64,000 nucleotides of DNA, from assembly GCA_008711295.1 (NCBI GenBank), contig VUYV01000046.1, positions 1,179,904-1,243,903 on the forward strand, written 5' to 3'. Below are positions 1-13,723 of the stretch, one piece after another. How positions within the stretch are numbered: position 1 is the first letter of the stretch; the number at the start of each line of letters is the position of its first letter. This DNA comes from Anarhynchus alexandrinus (taxonomy: Eukaryota > Chordata > Aves > Charadriiformes > Charadriidae). The notes under the pieces are model-generated. The model saw nothing but the letters and a program-made list of their open reading frames with translations. It did not search any database and had not been told where the DNA came from. The position numbers and the translations under genes were made by a program.

Positions 1-3000
1 ATTTTCTGGCTGATTTGGTCCTTGGAATAGCAGGGAAATAGTTCTGCACCTTACCTAAACCTAGTAATCAAAATCACCATTTCTTGTTTTCTTGATTTAA
101 CTTTCTTAACTCTGTCTCTTTACTGTTCAAAGCTTTATGCATTTTCAGGAAAATATCTGGGTCCTCCCAAGGGGAGGCAAGGCAAGACATATTCCTCCGC
201 TGATGGTGCAGGCTGGTTTCTGCAAATCATGCTCCGGAGAGCCTGTTCCTCTCCCTTGACATAGAGGGAGACTCAGCTCCTAGCGTGGATCCTCAGATGT
301 GTCGTCTTTCACATATAATGATTTTACTCGCTGATGCGTTTTATCTAATGAACTCAAACTGAAATGGATTTTATTTAGTCGTTAAAACTGAAAAGAGCAA
401 AAAGTCTCAAAGCCAAACGAGCAGCCTTCTGAGATGAGTTAACTGTGCATGTTTTACAGCAAGAAGCAAGTTCCTGAAGTGTTGAAATTTGCTTGCCTAA
501 GGTCAAAGTGAATTGACAACAGATCCCAAACCAGGACCTAGAAACACGGTTTCGAGGCTCTAATTACAAGCTGGAAAGGGAGTAGTTGTCTTAAGCTATT
601 TTATTGCATTGCATCTTTGACCTGCACATAGTCAAGAAAAATCAGTATTTTCCATAGACTTCTGGAGTTGGCTTTGTGGGTGGATGAGGACAGTCTGATC
701 TATTTAATGAAGCTGGTGGCAGGAAGTAAATGCTGTCATGGAGTTTGTCACCGCATATTGGAGGGAAAGCAATGATTTCTAAAGCGACTGCTATTTGCAC
801 ATTTATTGATCTTTTGGTGGAGCCGTAGCTGCCGATACTTTTGGGATGCCAGATTATTTTATCAGTGACGCATCATGTGTTTCCTACTCAGTCCATTTAT
901 ATTCCCTTTAGGCACCGGCAGAGTGTGGCAAAGCAGTTTTCTGGCAGAAGGTGGCATTTTCTTTCCGAGTTGGAGCACTGACCCTTTATCATTGCCATGC
1001 TAAAATATCTAATAATTAAGAACTGATGTAAGTTTGGTTATGAAGAGCCGGTGGGTTCTTACTGCAGGCTTTAAGGTTGTTACTTGATGTGCTGTGTCTT
1101 TCTAACGTAAAAATGAGAGGGTCTCAATCTGCTGTTCAGTGAAGCAAAGACTTCTTCTCAGACACTCAGAGGATCCCGATAAGTCACGAAAGGCTAAATA
1201 ACAGAATCTATATCGTTGTTCTTGACGGCAATAAAAGACAACTTATGATGTGCTTTGGCTCATTAATTTAAACACCAGTGGAATTAAGAAAGCCTCTTAC
1301 AGTGTTAACCAGAATGATGAATGCCAGTTGCAAATTACAGGGCTTTTTAGATGTGCTTACTGCGCGCTTCGAAGTCGCTTACAGAAAGATTGACTTGATG
1401 GTATATTTTAATATTGTTAAACTGCTGCATGTACGATATAATGACTCCCTAACCTTGTTTGATCGAAGCGAACCAAGGAAACTTGTTAAAGTCTTTAAAG
1501 TCTCATAATTTATGAAGTTTGAAAACGATTTTAAAAATAGAGTCTAATTGAGGTACATATTGCCATTTCTGTTTCTTCATGCTCCACAAAGCCAATTAAT
1601 TCTCTCAGCAAACCAGAATGTGTGACAAGGAGGAATTGAGCACAGCCCAAGGGTACTCGTATCTTTGAAGGTTTATTTTTGGATGGGATGCAGGCAAGAA
1701 ACTTTTGAGCCCGTGAAATAGTAGAAGTGTCTAGGTGGTCGCAAAGGCACTGAATGTCAGTGGTGTCTGAAATCAGGGAGACGCATGACATGGGGGCACT
1801 GCCCCGAATGGGAATCTGAGAGGCTGAGTTGGTGTCACACCTCGTGCTGGTGGTGTGGTAAGATGACCACCCTTGCAGATGTTAGATCACATATTCTAGT
1901 AAAATCAGTTTTTTTACCTTGAGTAGGCAAGCACAGGGTTTTTATGTGTCACATCTCTTCTAAGGGGGCTTGGAGACATGCAAACCCTCTTTTCTTAGAG
2001 GGTTTCCAGCTGCTGCTGCACCAGTAGAGGGAAAAGGAGGCTGGTCTAGGGAAACCCTTATCCAGATGGTTGGAGGAGTTTTGTTGCCCAGATCAGAGCG
2101 GTGCAAAAGGTTATAATATCAGCAAGAACTTTCTGCCTCAGAGACAATTTTATTTTTTTTTTAGTTTAGTTTTAATATTTATAACTTCCAGATAGGTCAG
2201 TCCTCCTAACTCAGGGCAGAAGACAAATAAAATATTTCAGCAGTGGCTCATTAATGGCACGTGGCATCTTCTTAGTCCTTTTCCTCCCCTCAGATTTCAT
2301 TTTTAAAAAGCAGAAGTCCCATAAAACATTAGGCTTGCACTCAGTTAATTAGCTGAATTCAGCAACGACATTCTAATAAATATTTGCTTTCAGTTCCTCT
2401 GTGCCTGTTACTTGTAGATGTTTGCATCTAAAACAGGAAAGTTGTCTATTTACAGCTCACAGGATAATTTCTTTCCTATCTGGCAAAAAGTCTTTGTAAG
2501 TAGAATAAAACAACCAGTTGCTTCTTTACCCTCTGGTGCTCTTTAATCAGTTTACCACCCTGTTTTCCAGCCACGGTTTTCTTAGTACTATGAGTCTGAT
2601 ACTCTGAAGATAGATTTATTTATTTTTTGCTAGTGTATCTGTAAAGTGCCTTGAGCACAAAGTCATTATCTGAGAGCTACAAACTCGAATTGATCTGTTT
2701 TAGGCTTAGCATAATTTCCATGTCTGGGGCTGACCTGAATGTTATTGTCCAACAGGTTTCTGAAAATGTCAAGAGCCAGAGGGGAGGTCCCGGTGAAATT
2801 GAAGTTCTTCCTTCCCTCGGAGTAACTGAATTTTAAAGGCCCCAAGCCCTGTAAATAAAAGAGAAAAATTGGTAATGAGAAAGGGAATTAATAGGATAGT
2901 CTTTCACACGATTTATATAGCTTTCAAAAACTGTTGCATTATTGTGTTTAAAAGTGCTGGTCTATAGCACTTTCACACGGGGAAGATAAGATTAAAAACT

Positions 3001-5580
3001 CGAAGGGGCAGCTCTGGGAATTAGAAGCCAGAAGAGCTGATGGATTTGAAATGAAATAAAAGCTGCTATTGGGGAAAATTTATTTTGAAGCTAAAATAGT
3101 GTGGCTGCCAATGAAGTATTCAGAGGACTCGGATGTTTACCTTGATATAGATGTCACATTTCAATTTAGTAGACGAGCACTTTTTTTCAGCTACTGTTGT
3201 CATTATGGAAATCAGCTGAATTAATCTCTGCCGGGTAATACATTATAGAGTAAATTGGAGTCTGAGGTAGAAGTTACCGTTACGCAGATGTGATATATGC
3301 TCTTCGGATGCCTGTACAAAGTCATGTCATTGCAGCCCTCTGGAATATACTGCACTTGAACAGGGAAAATTTCAACCAGAAGTTAGAATGCTCTTTTAAT
3401 TAAAAGGGAGAAAAATGAACAGGCACTGATGCATCTGCAGAGCATCTGTCTTTATTAAAGGTTTCATTTTGGGGAAGCTATTTATTTTGAACTTGTAGCA
3501 GTTATAATGAAATACATCTTTGCAGTGAACCTTATTTTAGGGAAACAAGGGCATATATTCTAGTATTAGAGGTGAAGTGTTCACTCTTCAAGGCTTTATT
3601 TATAATGAGGAGTCTATAAACTCCTCTCTCCCTCTTTCTCTCAAATGTGTGTATGTTCTCATTTATTCTTGCTGTGAAAGTGGCTGAATTTGTAGGCATA
3701 TGCATAGAAGTATTGTCATATTCATCGTTTTACTGTGCAGTTAATGCATTGCAGATGAGATTAAGTTGATTGCTTCAGTACCGTTGGAGCATTCCAAGTA
3801 CCTACAGCTTTCCAGTTTTTACCAGAAGGTCTTCTCTTGGAGTACTTTTCTTACAGAAACCCCCAACTTTGGTACTTTCGCTGGATAATTTCCTGCATAA
3901 AAACTCATGCAAAAAGGGATCAATGTTGCTGAAATAAGGATGGGGATGCTGATTATTGTTTATAAATGAATACGTGGTCTTTTCATTGGAAGCTTTCTTT
4001 TTTGGCCTGCAATTTGCTGTAGGGAGTTTTTGCTAAGAATTTCCATCTCCCGATATTGTTGAGTTGTCTGTCTTATTTTTTCTTCCCTTACAAGAGCTTT
4101 AGAAGTTTTCTAGGCAAACAAATTGATTGTTACACTGCAGTGTAGGAGGATTTTGTGTTGCATTTGTTTGAAAATGTTATTGCTCCTGGAGCTTCGTTGT
4201 TAAACTAACAAACTTCTGTAGTGCCTGCTCTGTTTTCTGCTCCATTTGCACCTTTTTTTTTGCGCCTGCATGAAAATAATCTACATTAGTGTTAAAAGGA
4301 AGTTAATGAACATAAGAGTGCTGCAGGAATTAACAGAACTGTGAGTAGGAAATGCATATTCTTAGAAGTTTGGTGTCAGCAGAAGCCAGGATAACAGGAT
4401 GAATTATTTCTTTTCTTTTTTTTTTTTTAATTTGTTCTCAGGCTTTTTTTTTAAAGTTTTTAATAAAAAAGGAAACAAAATAAAGTTTCTACCAGTATTT
4501 CCAGGGAAAAAAAAAATGCCCATTTAGAAACACAGGAAAGCAAAAGCATCTAAAGCAGATCAGGGCTAAGGATTTTTAAAAGCTAATCTATTTTTTCTAG
4601 TATATAATTGCTGTGCTGTTTACTAGTAGCTGGCCTATTAGGACCACATAGAATACTAAAATGTTAGAAAGAGGTGTCCATAGGTATGTTAGACAGCTAA
4701 CAGTTCCATAGCTGCTGTGGACGACATAAAATACATGCTTTGCAAAGCCCCACAAACCTGAGTACGACTTCCACCTGCCAACGATGTTCCTCCAGGGAAC
4801 TCAGCTGCATTGTTAATGAGCCGCTGCAATACGCACAGAAATAGGGCGCATCACAAACCAGAAGGTCCCATTGACCATCGCTGGTGATTTCCTACAGCCC
4901 TGCTTTGTCATATATATTGAAATCACTGAATAATTACAGCATATGCTGGAAAGAGGGAAGATACTCTCTACCCTACCTTTCAGCCACCTTCCCGGCATTG
5001 GCAGAGGCATTGCCAAATGGAAATGTCACGTTAGTACCAAAAATTAACAACGATCATCAGTGCTGTCTGCAGAATCATGAAATGAGTCTTTCAAATGCGT
5101 ATCCCCTACTATGCGTTTCTACCAGTGAGCATAATGCCTTGGGGAGGTTGCAGGAAGAGGGAAGATGAGGATCACACAGTAGGACTTCACCACAAACTGT
5201 TGGTCGGGCAGGAGCACTCATTCGGGAGTGGGAGAATAATTGTCACAAACCATTTCCTTACTCCTGATTTCCGAGAGGGTTCCACAAAATATCTCCAGAA
5301 GATGAACCCGAGTGCTAAAACTCCTGGCAGCTGATTGGAAATAAAGGTTTCTCTGAGGGAGTGGTTTTATGGCCCGTTCCAGTCTTCAGTAGAGAGCGTC
5401 CTAATCCACTTGCCTCTTTCTCCTTTGCAGGGACTGACTTAACCTCTCGCCACGAGCCCTGTTGCTACACGCCTGCGCTTTGCTAGGGCTAGCTAGCCTC
5501 TTCTTTCAGCTAATCAAATTGAACATTATGCTTAGATGTATTAAGATCAATTGTGTTTAATGTGTTCCCAGCTTGCGGTT
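1..5580. other. Unique non-coding stretch, no gene seen
   Basis: AT-rich single-copy-looking sequence with many T and A runs (for example around 2150-2170, 4418-4460 and 4506-4515). The open frames are all under 100 codons, lie on both strands and match no family I recognise. One splice-acceptor-like site (pyrimidine run then CAG) ends at about 5430, but no convincing partner exon follows. No tRNA-like or mobile-element sequence was noticed. Confidence 0.6.
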
Positions 5581-5995
5581 CATAGAATCATAGAATCATA
5601 GAATGGTTCAGGTTGGAAAGGACCTTGAAGATCCTCTAGTGGCAACCCCCCTGCCATGGGCAGGGACACCTCCCACCAGACCAGGTTGCTCAAAGCCCCG
5701 TCCAACCTGGCCTTGAACACCTCCAGGGATGGGGCAGCCACAGCTTCTCTGGGCAACCTGGGTCAGTGCCTCACCACCCTCAGAGTGAAAAATTTCTTCC
5801 TAATAGCTAATCTAAATCTTCCTTCTTCCAACTTGAAGCCATTCCCCCTTGTCCTATCACTACATGCCCTTGTAAAAAGCCCCAGCTCTCCTGTAGGCCC
5901 CCATTAAGTACTGGAAGGCTGCCATAAGGTCTCCCTGGAGCCTCTTCTCCAGGCTGAACAGCCCCAACTCTCTCAGCCTGTCCTCATCGGAGAGG
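5581..5995 (-). mobile_element. CR1 LINE, 5'-truncated 3' end
   Basis: The left edge is the CR1 3' terminus in reverse complement: three ATAGAATC-type octamers, then the typical GGTTGGAAAGGACCTTGAAGA segment. It continues through the C-terminal part of ORF2 to about the [21 protein letters not shown] region and stops near 5995, so only the last 0.4 kb of a roughly 4.5 kb element is present. It carries the variant reading GCAGCCACAGCTTCTC on the plus strand, shared with the copies at 33124 and 50748. The plus-strand open frame at 5656-5907 is antisense to CR1 and not a gene. CR1 inserts by target-primed reverse transcription and is usually truncated at its 5' end. Confidence 0.95.
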
Positions 5996-7159
5996 TTGTC
6001 TGTTCCTTTGTGGGGACCACAGATGAGGAAGGAAGGAAGGAAGTCTGTGTTATAGAAAGATGTTAGCTGGTCTTATAAAAAAATTGTGTCACACTACAAA
6101 TTGCATTCTAGTTTCAGACTTGGTGGAAGATTAAACATGTCAAGCTCCACAGCTAACACCAGTGCAGGGCTGCTGTAGGCTTTGGAGAAAATCTTTGGCA
6201 TGTTGTCTTGGTCTCTAGCCCACTTCCTTGGGGGGGTGGGGGGAAAAAAAGGGAAAAAAAAAGATGTTATCTGTTCTGTTTAGCCAATTTACTTGGCTGG
6301 TCAGGAAGACTGTTACTTAGAACCAGTTCCAGCGTGTTCCCGCTTCCTCAGCCGCTGCTTAGGGAGGCTGGGAGGGAACCAAGGGAGCTCCTGCAGGGTT
6401 TCAGGGTGGGGAAACTCTTACTGGCAGGGAGAGCAATCAGAAGGGGCATGTGGGAGAGGGAAAACAGAGGTTTTTGTTATGTGAGAGTGACATAAGACTT
6501 GAACCTGCAAGAAAATAGCAAGAAAATTCATATTCCCAACCTATAAATATCTTCAGCATAGGTTTTTACACCTGAGGTTGTGAAAGCTCTCACTGTGGCC
6601 ACTGGAAATCTGTTTATTGGGGTTGAGGGTGCTGCACATCGAAGCATCTGCTTTAGTGGGAACCATATCTTAATTCTCTACTGACTAGAAAGGGAGAGTT
6701 TTAACCTAAACCAACCTCGAAATATGATCATGGTACTGTAACTTGTGTTAAGTGATGTACCTGCACTTGGTGGTAAAATGGACAGATGTAGCTTCTCTTT
6801 AAGTCTCTGAAAACCATAAACTGAAGGGCCACTTTTTTCATTTCAAGACTTTTTTGGCATTTTGTCCATTTGTTTTTACTTTGGCAAGGTAAGAGGGACC
6901 AACCTAGTGATCCCAGGTGCCAAGTAAGGATAAGAAGAGGTCTAATATCCTTCTAGAACTTCTGCCCATATGAAACAGCTTCTTTCTTCTCTCTGTCTGG
7001 GTTTATTATCTTTGCTAATAGGAAAATAACATAGAGCTAGTGTGAGTTGTGTCTCTGTCTTTGCTAAGCTTCGGCATCATTCCCTAAGCTGTGGGGTGAG
7101 AGAACTGTTCTGGTATCTTTGGCAGCTAAGGGGAAGCACCATAGCTGCACAGTACCGAC
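5996..7159. other. Unique non-coding stretch with a purine tract
   Basis: No gene is seen. The stretch contains a nearly pure purine run at 6230-6264 (G and A blocks interrupted by a single T). The open frames at 6208-6495 overlap this tract and are low-complexity artefacts. Confidence 0.5.
6230..6264 (+). repeat. G/A homopurine tract
   Basis: Seven G, one T, six G, seven A, three G and nine A, then GA. This is a low-complexity homopurine tract that may be length-polymorphic. Confidence 0.8.
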
Positions 7160-7232
7160 CACAGAATCATAGAATCATTTAGGTTGGAAACGACGCTTAA
7201 GATCATCAAATCCAACCATAAAATTGCCACAT
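7160..7232 (-). mobile_element. Short old CR1 3' tail
   Basis: CACAGAATCATAGAATCATT followed by TAGGTTGGAAA and ATCATCAAATCCAACC is a CR1 3' terminus in minus orientation. The similarity fades after about 70 bases, so this is either an extremely truncated or a strongly decayed copy. The wording resembles the older CR1 type seen at 15965 more than the younger copies at 5581 or 48975. Confidence 0.75.
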
Positions 7233-7317
7233 TGCTCATGTATACTTCTACACAAGCTGGTGGTTTTGAAAAGGCAGTGTTTACATGAAGATTTAAATCC
7301 ATTTAAAATATATTTTT

Positions 7318-7328
7318 GGGGGGGGGGG
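7318..7328 (+). repeat. G11 homopolymer
   Basis: A run of eleven G preceded by T5. It is a likely site of length polymorphism and sequencing error. Confidence 0.85.
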
Positions 7329-7458
7329 CAAGTTTTCAATCACTTTTGTGTATCACCTAATCTTAAATAAAGCAATTTGGAGATGGCAACATCCCCCAGA
7401 GACTCCCTTTCTACAGACTGTTTAATGTTTTTTGACAGCCATGTACATTTTATTGCTG

Positions 7459-7550
7459 GTTTGGAGTTTGTTGGTGTTTGTTGGTTTTTTGTTTGTTTGT
7501 TTGGGTTTTGTGTGTTTGTTTGTTCTTTCTTTTTAAAGTTTGAATATCGN
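7459..7550 (+). repeat. T/G-rich simple sequence (GTTT-like) with one N
   Basis: Imperfect GTTT/GTTTG iterations run from about 7459 to 7535. A single undetermined base follows at 7550, the only N in the window. Low complexity explains the open frame spanning 7377-7589. Confidence 0.75.
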
Positions 7551-9422
7551 TATCAATTCTATTGTTTTACTTGGTTTTTGCCTGAGTGATTTTCAAGTTT
7601 GGAAGGCAGCCCCAAACCAACTTCAAATTTCAGAAAGATGACAATAGTGCGTTAATCACAAAGACTCCACTGGTGGCACTGGGTTTTTTAGGTTTATTAA
7701 TAGATTAATGTAAATAATTGTTACCGATATTACAATATGAAACTATGATTGTTAAAAATACTTTGTACAATGAAGTTGCCCAAGGATTTAAAAAAACCCA
7801 ACAACTAAAACTCAAGAAACTGCAACCCCCTGCAGTTCTTTTCCTGAATTCACGTTGAAATGATGACTGATACAGTGCCAAACAATATTTTGGGACTTGC
7901 TGAATGCTCAAGACTTCAGAATATCAGGCAATTTATCTAGATGCTTAAACCTAACACCAAAACCTTTTCTTTTTCTTTGAATTTTATTGAAATCTTGGGA
8001 TTTTCTTGCACACTAGAGTCAGGAACCCAAAACAAATCAGTTAAAAGCTCCTTAATGTCCAGAGTGGCACTTTTTCTTCCAAATTCATCCTGGAATGTCT
8101 TCCTCTATTCCACAATCACCATTTTATACCAATAACTGAAATAAGTAAGCTGGCTTTGCTTTAACTGTCCTGTAGACACAGGGAAACTCCCAAGAGAAAA
8201 TGATGACGTCTTTTCTGTACATACACCTAGCTGCCCTCAACATGTTGTGTGCAAGTCTTGAAGTTCAGCACGTCACCGTGGCTTGTGCCCTGGCTCTTAC
8301 AGAGGCAGAAGTTTGTAAGTATGAAGGGAGAGGCAGAATTTGTTTTATAGTTTGTGCAGTCAGTTTGTAGCGTTGAAAATGCTTCAGAACGTGTTCCAGT
8401 AGAAGTCCTTATAAAATGTAAAGAATTTTGATATTAATTGTTTTTTCAATAGCTTGAGAAGATGATAAAGAAGAGTACTTATCGGACGGCATTTACATCT
8501 GCGGGGCCAAGAGGAAAAATTGAGTATTTTCTATTTGAAAAAGTCATAACATGTAAAAAAATAAAAAGCTTCTGAAGTGCTTGTTGTGCCTCTTTGGATC
8601 TGCAAGAGAGGCATGGAAAAAGACCTGGAAGTCAGCAAAGTCTGATTTTAGCTAGAATAGGTAGATAAATGTAGAACGAAGCAAGAAGAATGGTACGTGT
8701 AGGTACAATGTTATGTTCTTGCCAAGCTTGGCTGCTCATCTGAGTGATTTATTGGCACTGAGGAGAAGCTAACCTCACAAAATGCACCTCTATAATAGCT
8801 TTTAATGGAATCAAGGTGGTTATGCAATACAGAAAGCAAAAAACCTAAACATGTTGTCATAGTTAAAAATAGGGGTTAATGGTCTGACATGTTTCATGCT
8901 ACTGTGGCATGTGTAGCTCTGAATTACTGTGATTAGATAAGGGGAGTATTTATTGTCTAAACACAGGTGAAGTGTTTCATCTCACCACATTGCTCTCAAA
9001 GCCGTGGTATCATCTGTTTGTAAAATGCTACACACATCCCAGCGTTTCTCCAAACAGGAGTCAGTGCTTTAGAAAGGATATCATTAATGACTTGGAGGCT
9101 TCTTCGGCAAAGGGATCGCGAAAGAGGAAGAGAAAGTCCATCTCATGGGAAATCTCACTTTGCTGTAGTTGGGACAGAAGGGTTGGCTGTGCTTTAAATA
9201 TTTAATACTTACCAGAATGAGGGGGAAAACTATATGTCATCTTGATGCTATGTGACACACATAGACAATGCGTATACACAAGGTAAATAGCATATGCAGT
9301 ACTTGCACTCTTATCTTGCAGCACTGTTGTATTCTTAGTATTCATTTTTATAGTGTAACAACGGAAAACATATTTGGATTCAGAATAAGTCAAGCCACGC
9401 TTTATTAAAAAATGTTTTTCTG

Positions 9423-9463
9423 GGTAGCAAATCCAGGCATTCTAGGTAGCAAATCTAAGCATT
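9423..9463 (+). repeat. Two-copy tandem duplication, 22-bp period
   Basis: The 19-base segment starting GGTAGCAAATC at 9423 recurs at 9445 with two mismatches. This is a small local duplication with no other visible meaning. Confidence 0.75.
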
Positions 9464-10841
9464 TGAGCTACAGGAAAAAAGTTGTCTGCCTTAGGCTGTC
9501 AAGCAAGCTCTGCCCTTCAGCCCTTCCTCCTATGAATATGTTCTGTATCTGAAGCCACGGCCGTCAGTCTGACTCCCCGCAAATTATTCTCGTGTCCTGA
9601 AATTTCGAGTCCTTGTTGTCTGAAGGAACTGGCAGTCCAGACCAGGAGAGGATTCCTGCGCCTAGATTGTGTAGTTTAGTTCTCAGTCTTACGTGTTTTG
9701 TGCTGTTTGGTAGCAGAAATAATTAGTACATATGACAAGTGCTGCTATCACTGTTTGTTTTTCTGGCAGTATACCTGGCACAGAGTATTTCCTCTCTCTA
9801 AATAGACTACCCTCTCATTCCCACTTCATTTCTATTAGAGATTTTCTACTCATCGCCCTGATGCCATCCCCTGTTTGCTCTATGGATCTTCTTCCCACTG
9901 ATATTCAGATGTTTCCCCCTTGAAGTCTTCATTTCTTCTTCTTCCTTTGCTACATTGTGAGGAGATTGCCAAGATGATAAGAGGTGGTGAACTGAGATGG
10001 GAATTTCATCTGAACCTCAGGTGTGGTGGTACATGGGCGCTCGTGGCGATGCTCAGTCTTCTCCCTCCCTGGGTGAGAGCCTGGGCTATATCTGTCTCCA
10101 CGCTCTGGCTTTTTTTCTGTGTTTGTAAGAAGTTGTTTTGGTAGTTTGGGTTTTACTTCTCTTGCTTACAAGAAGAGCAGAGTTCAAAGTCCCCTTGGGT
10201 GTATCAGCGGTGTTTCAAATAGGCAGAAAATAAGGAGGCATGGGAGCTCTGGAGACGGCAGTAGCAGTGCCGCCCTGCAAACACGGCAAAACAAGCACCG
10301 CTGAGAAGAAATTGAGTTTTCGTTCAAGCGCACAGCGGGATGGAAGTGGGTAACCCAGCCCTTAGCGATGATTTCCCATGCATGTCAAAAGTTTCCCAAT
10401 TAATGAACTTTGAGCAAACTATAGTAGAGTTGGACGCGTTACCGAATCTCCATAAAAATCAAACGCTGGCCTAGCATTTGCAAAGTCAACAGGAAATTTG
10501 GAAAGCTAAAAGGGGGATCTTTCACTGCAGAAATGTTATTGTCCCATGAAATTATTAAGTTCCTTGAATTAACCCCCCCTAACTAAAAGCTGAAGTGATC
10601 TCCCAGACTGACACAGCACAATCTGTATGGAGTGACCTTCGCTACCTGGTCTAGTAATAATAGCAAAATTCTTGGTGATGAGAACAGATTTGCCCAGAGA
10701 GGCGAGTGAGTGGCTTGGCTTGTCCTTTGGGCAGAGGTGGTCTCCAAAAATGAGCTTACATGTGCCATGTGCCTCTTGCTGTGTTGGAAAATTGTTGATT
10801 TGGACATGGTAGGTTTTCAACAGATAATTCTAGGAAAATAG

Positions 10842-10885
10842 CCTTTCCCTTCTCTCCCCCCCCCCCCCCCCCCTTTTTTTTTTTT
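10842..10885 (+). repeat. Homopyrimidine tract ending C18 T12
   Basis: A 44-base run of C and T only (CCTTTCCCTTCTCT, then eighteen C, then twelve T) is followed by GTTAAATG. Long homopurine-homopyrimidine tracts can adopt triplex (H-DNA) or i-motif structures. Whether this one does is inference. Confidence 0.85.
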
Positions 10886-12902
10886 GTTAAATGAAACTAA
10901 AGCTTTAATTAGCTTTAGAAGAAAACAAAAGCCACAGCATGTATATTCTGAAAACGCACAAGGGAAATAAAGTGCCTGTCATGGACAGAGAGAACCATTT
11001 TCCTTTAGTCAATACAGTAAAAATTCAAAAAAAGTCTACATATGGATGGTTTTTTATCTATCCTTGATAACGTTAGACTTGAAGAACTGTATGAACTGTG
11101 CATCAAGCTAATGGTAATGATAATCCCCAAAATCAATACAGAAAATATCTTGCTTATTTAGTAGAAATGTCTTAATTGGGACTTTCAAGGAATAAAACAA
11201 AACTAACCATTTCCTCTCCAAACACATTTTGAAAGGAATGTGTATTTTTGGACTAAGTTGATTTATGGGAGAAGGGATTTAATTTAATGTCAAGTCTTTA
11301 CGCAGTTATCTCAACTGAGAGCAAAATCCAATTTTTGTACATCTGTACTGTGTATTCAGTTGCTATTCGCTGCATTTATTTATATTTTTAGACTGATTTC
11401 CTGTGGAATGAGGCTCTCTGCGCTTGTGCCTATCTCTGTCACCCCCTATTACGTTTTTAGCCTGTTGGGCAACCTAAACCAAATTTAAAAGAGTGGAGGA
11501 GTACTCAAATGTAATCTACCAGTTTTACAAAACAACAAAGAAAGAGACCCCAAATGTTAGCGAACTTGGGAAGAGGCTGTAGGATTTGCCTGGTTTGTGT
11601 TGTGTTTGGCAACAGCTGATTCATAGGCCCAAATTAACCCCAGCGCTTAATCGCTTTTGCTTAGTGAAGGTGACCTTAGGATGGAGAGGAGGGCAGAGGC
11701 AGAGCACACGTGTCCCTGGGGCAGCTCTGCTGTTTGCTCTGGTGGTTTTTGGCATTGCTTTGGCGAGTTCTTTTGTGTCTCAAAGCAAGCTCTGAACAAA
11801 CCGGTGCGGCAAATAGTGGCCATCTGATGTGGACACCTGACGCGCATCAAGGACTATTTCACCCTCCAAGGCAGGTTGAGCAAGTCTGTGCCTATACTAT
11901 ACTTTCTACTCCAAATCTCGTTTTACAAACCACTGTGCTGCTGTTGTTTTACTAGATGATATTTTTGCTTATGTTGTTCAACATAAAGACGAGTTGTTGT
12001 GGATAAGTGCTGGACAAAATTATTCCCTTAAGCTTGATCAGTAGTATCAGATGGTGAAGTATGTCTCCGAAGTGTGTCTTTAAGTACCTTCTATATCCTA
12101 CTTACAAAATCAAGTAAAACCCATTATTTTACAGCCTACTTTAAAAATTGGGTAAAAACCCATGACTGTAGTTTCAATGATACGTGGGTACACGCCAAGA
12201 ACTGTCTTACTTGGTGCTGTCCTTCAGTGCAGGCTGAGTCAGTTGGCTTCCTCATGCTCCTTTGCGCTAGGAAAAGAATTGCGCATTCCAGTTCATTGTG
12301 GAAAGAGGGCTTCATCCTTTCCAACCCAGTACAGAATGATTGACCATGCTCCAAAGAGCACAGCATCAGAAAGATCGTTTATTAGCAGGAAGGTGAGATG
12401 AACAAATGGTTTGTTGTGATGGACATCAAGTCCGGAATAACAAAAGGTATCTGCAGTTTTTAGCCAAAACAGTTAAATTTTATTCTTTGCTAAGTGTGAT
12501 CCTTAAAAAAAATAAACTCCAAAAAGCCTCATCAGTTGTTTTGAATTTCGGTAACTGAATTCAAGCTTCCACTGAGATGGCAAGAAGCTGTACTGGGCTG
12601 GTGATGTACATTAATTTCTTGGCTGGTGTAATGAGGCATATAGTTGTCATGCAGGGTCACTCTGGGCATGGGAAATTGTGCCAGTCGGAAGTGATAACTT
12701 GCATTCTGTCCTGCCCAGGTGGAATCGCAAAGATTTGGCTGCACCGGCCCAGGCTGTAGCCAAGAGCTCATCATGCATGCAAAAACTTGAAAGATCAGAT
12801 GGTGCCTTATGTGAATGGCAGAGGAGCAGAGATTAGTTGGGAACAGATACGCTTCGAATGTCAGCATATTTTATGTTTCTATTCTTTATTCTTGACTTCA
12901 TA

Positions 12903-12922
12903 ATTCAAATCCATTCAAATCC
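12903..12922 (+). repeat. Perfect 10-bp tandem duplication
   Basis: ATTCAAATCC occurs twice back to back, followed by AT. It is a minor replication-slippage scar. Confidence 0.8.
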
Positions 12923-13697
12923 ATCTATCGTTCTGTCTTCTGCTTATTTCTTTAGCTTATTTGACTACATTTTAAACTTCATTGGTATTGCAGCCCTTTC
13001 GCTGCTGTGCTCTTGACACAAGCTGAGGATGCATCATTTAGCATGATCCTGTGTTTTGCTTTGTTCAATGAAATGACGACAGTGGGATGATGTATGTTGA
13101 GCTAAATATATCCTCAGGGTTTAAAAATGGCATTTGGTTGGGCATATGGGGCAGTGCTGTACAACATCAAAAGTCATGCTTAAAAAGATTGTGTTTCTTC
13201 ATAAAAATCACACAATTTTGGCAGTTTTCAAGGTGTGTTATAGTCCCAGTTATTTTTACTACTGGTGTGATCTTCTCAACCTGTTTCTTTGGGGTCTGAC
13301 CTGCACTGTTAAAAGGTATTCCAACCCGTATGTCTAATATTGTAAGGACATTAATATAATCAACAAGAGATCTTTAAAAAATAGAACTAGTTTTAACAGC
13401 AAATCAGAGTATTCTCTTAACACCTCTTTAAGAACTTGGTCAGCTGTTAATTGAAGTACCACAAATCCAGGCTCTGATTTTAGAGATATATGATTTTTCT
13501 TGCCTGATACGACTTTGAGCTGTCATTGAAGGGCTTTTTTTCTGGAATCAGTGATTTAGTTAGACTCAGTGCAATATGCTTTTGGTTAGTAGAATTTTTC
13601 CATAACTCAGTTTACCATAAAAATGTAAAGATTTTTTATTGTCACTTTTTGTAGTGGAATGAAAATAGTAACATATTTCAAAGGCATCCTGCAATAT

Positions 13698-13723
13698 AGA
13701 GTCATAGAAAAGTTTGGGTTGGA
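13698..13723 (-). mobile_element. Possible CR1 3' terminal scrap
   Basis: AGAGTCATAGAAAAGTTTGG followed by GTTGGA resembles the first 25 bases of a minus-oriented CR1 terminus. Nothing CR1-like follows, so this could be chance or a minimal insertion. Confidence 0.3.

Noticed and set aside
5400..5470. Splice-acceptor-like site followed by a GC-rich segment
   Set aside because: The following sequence has early stops and no good donor.
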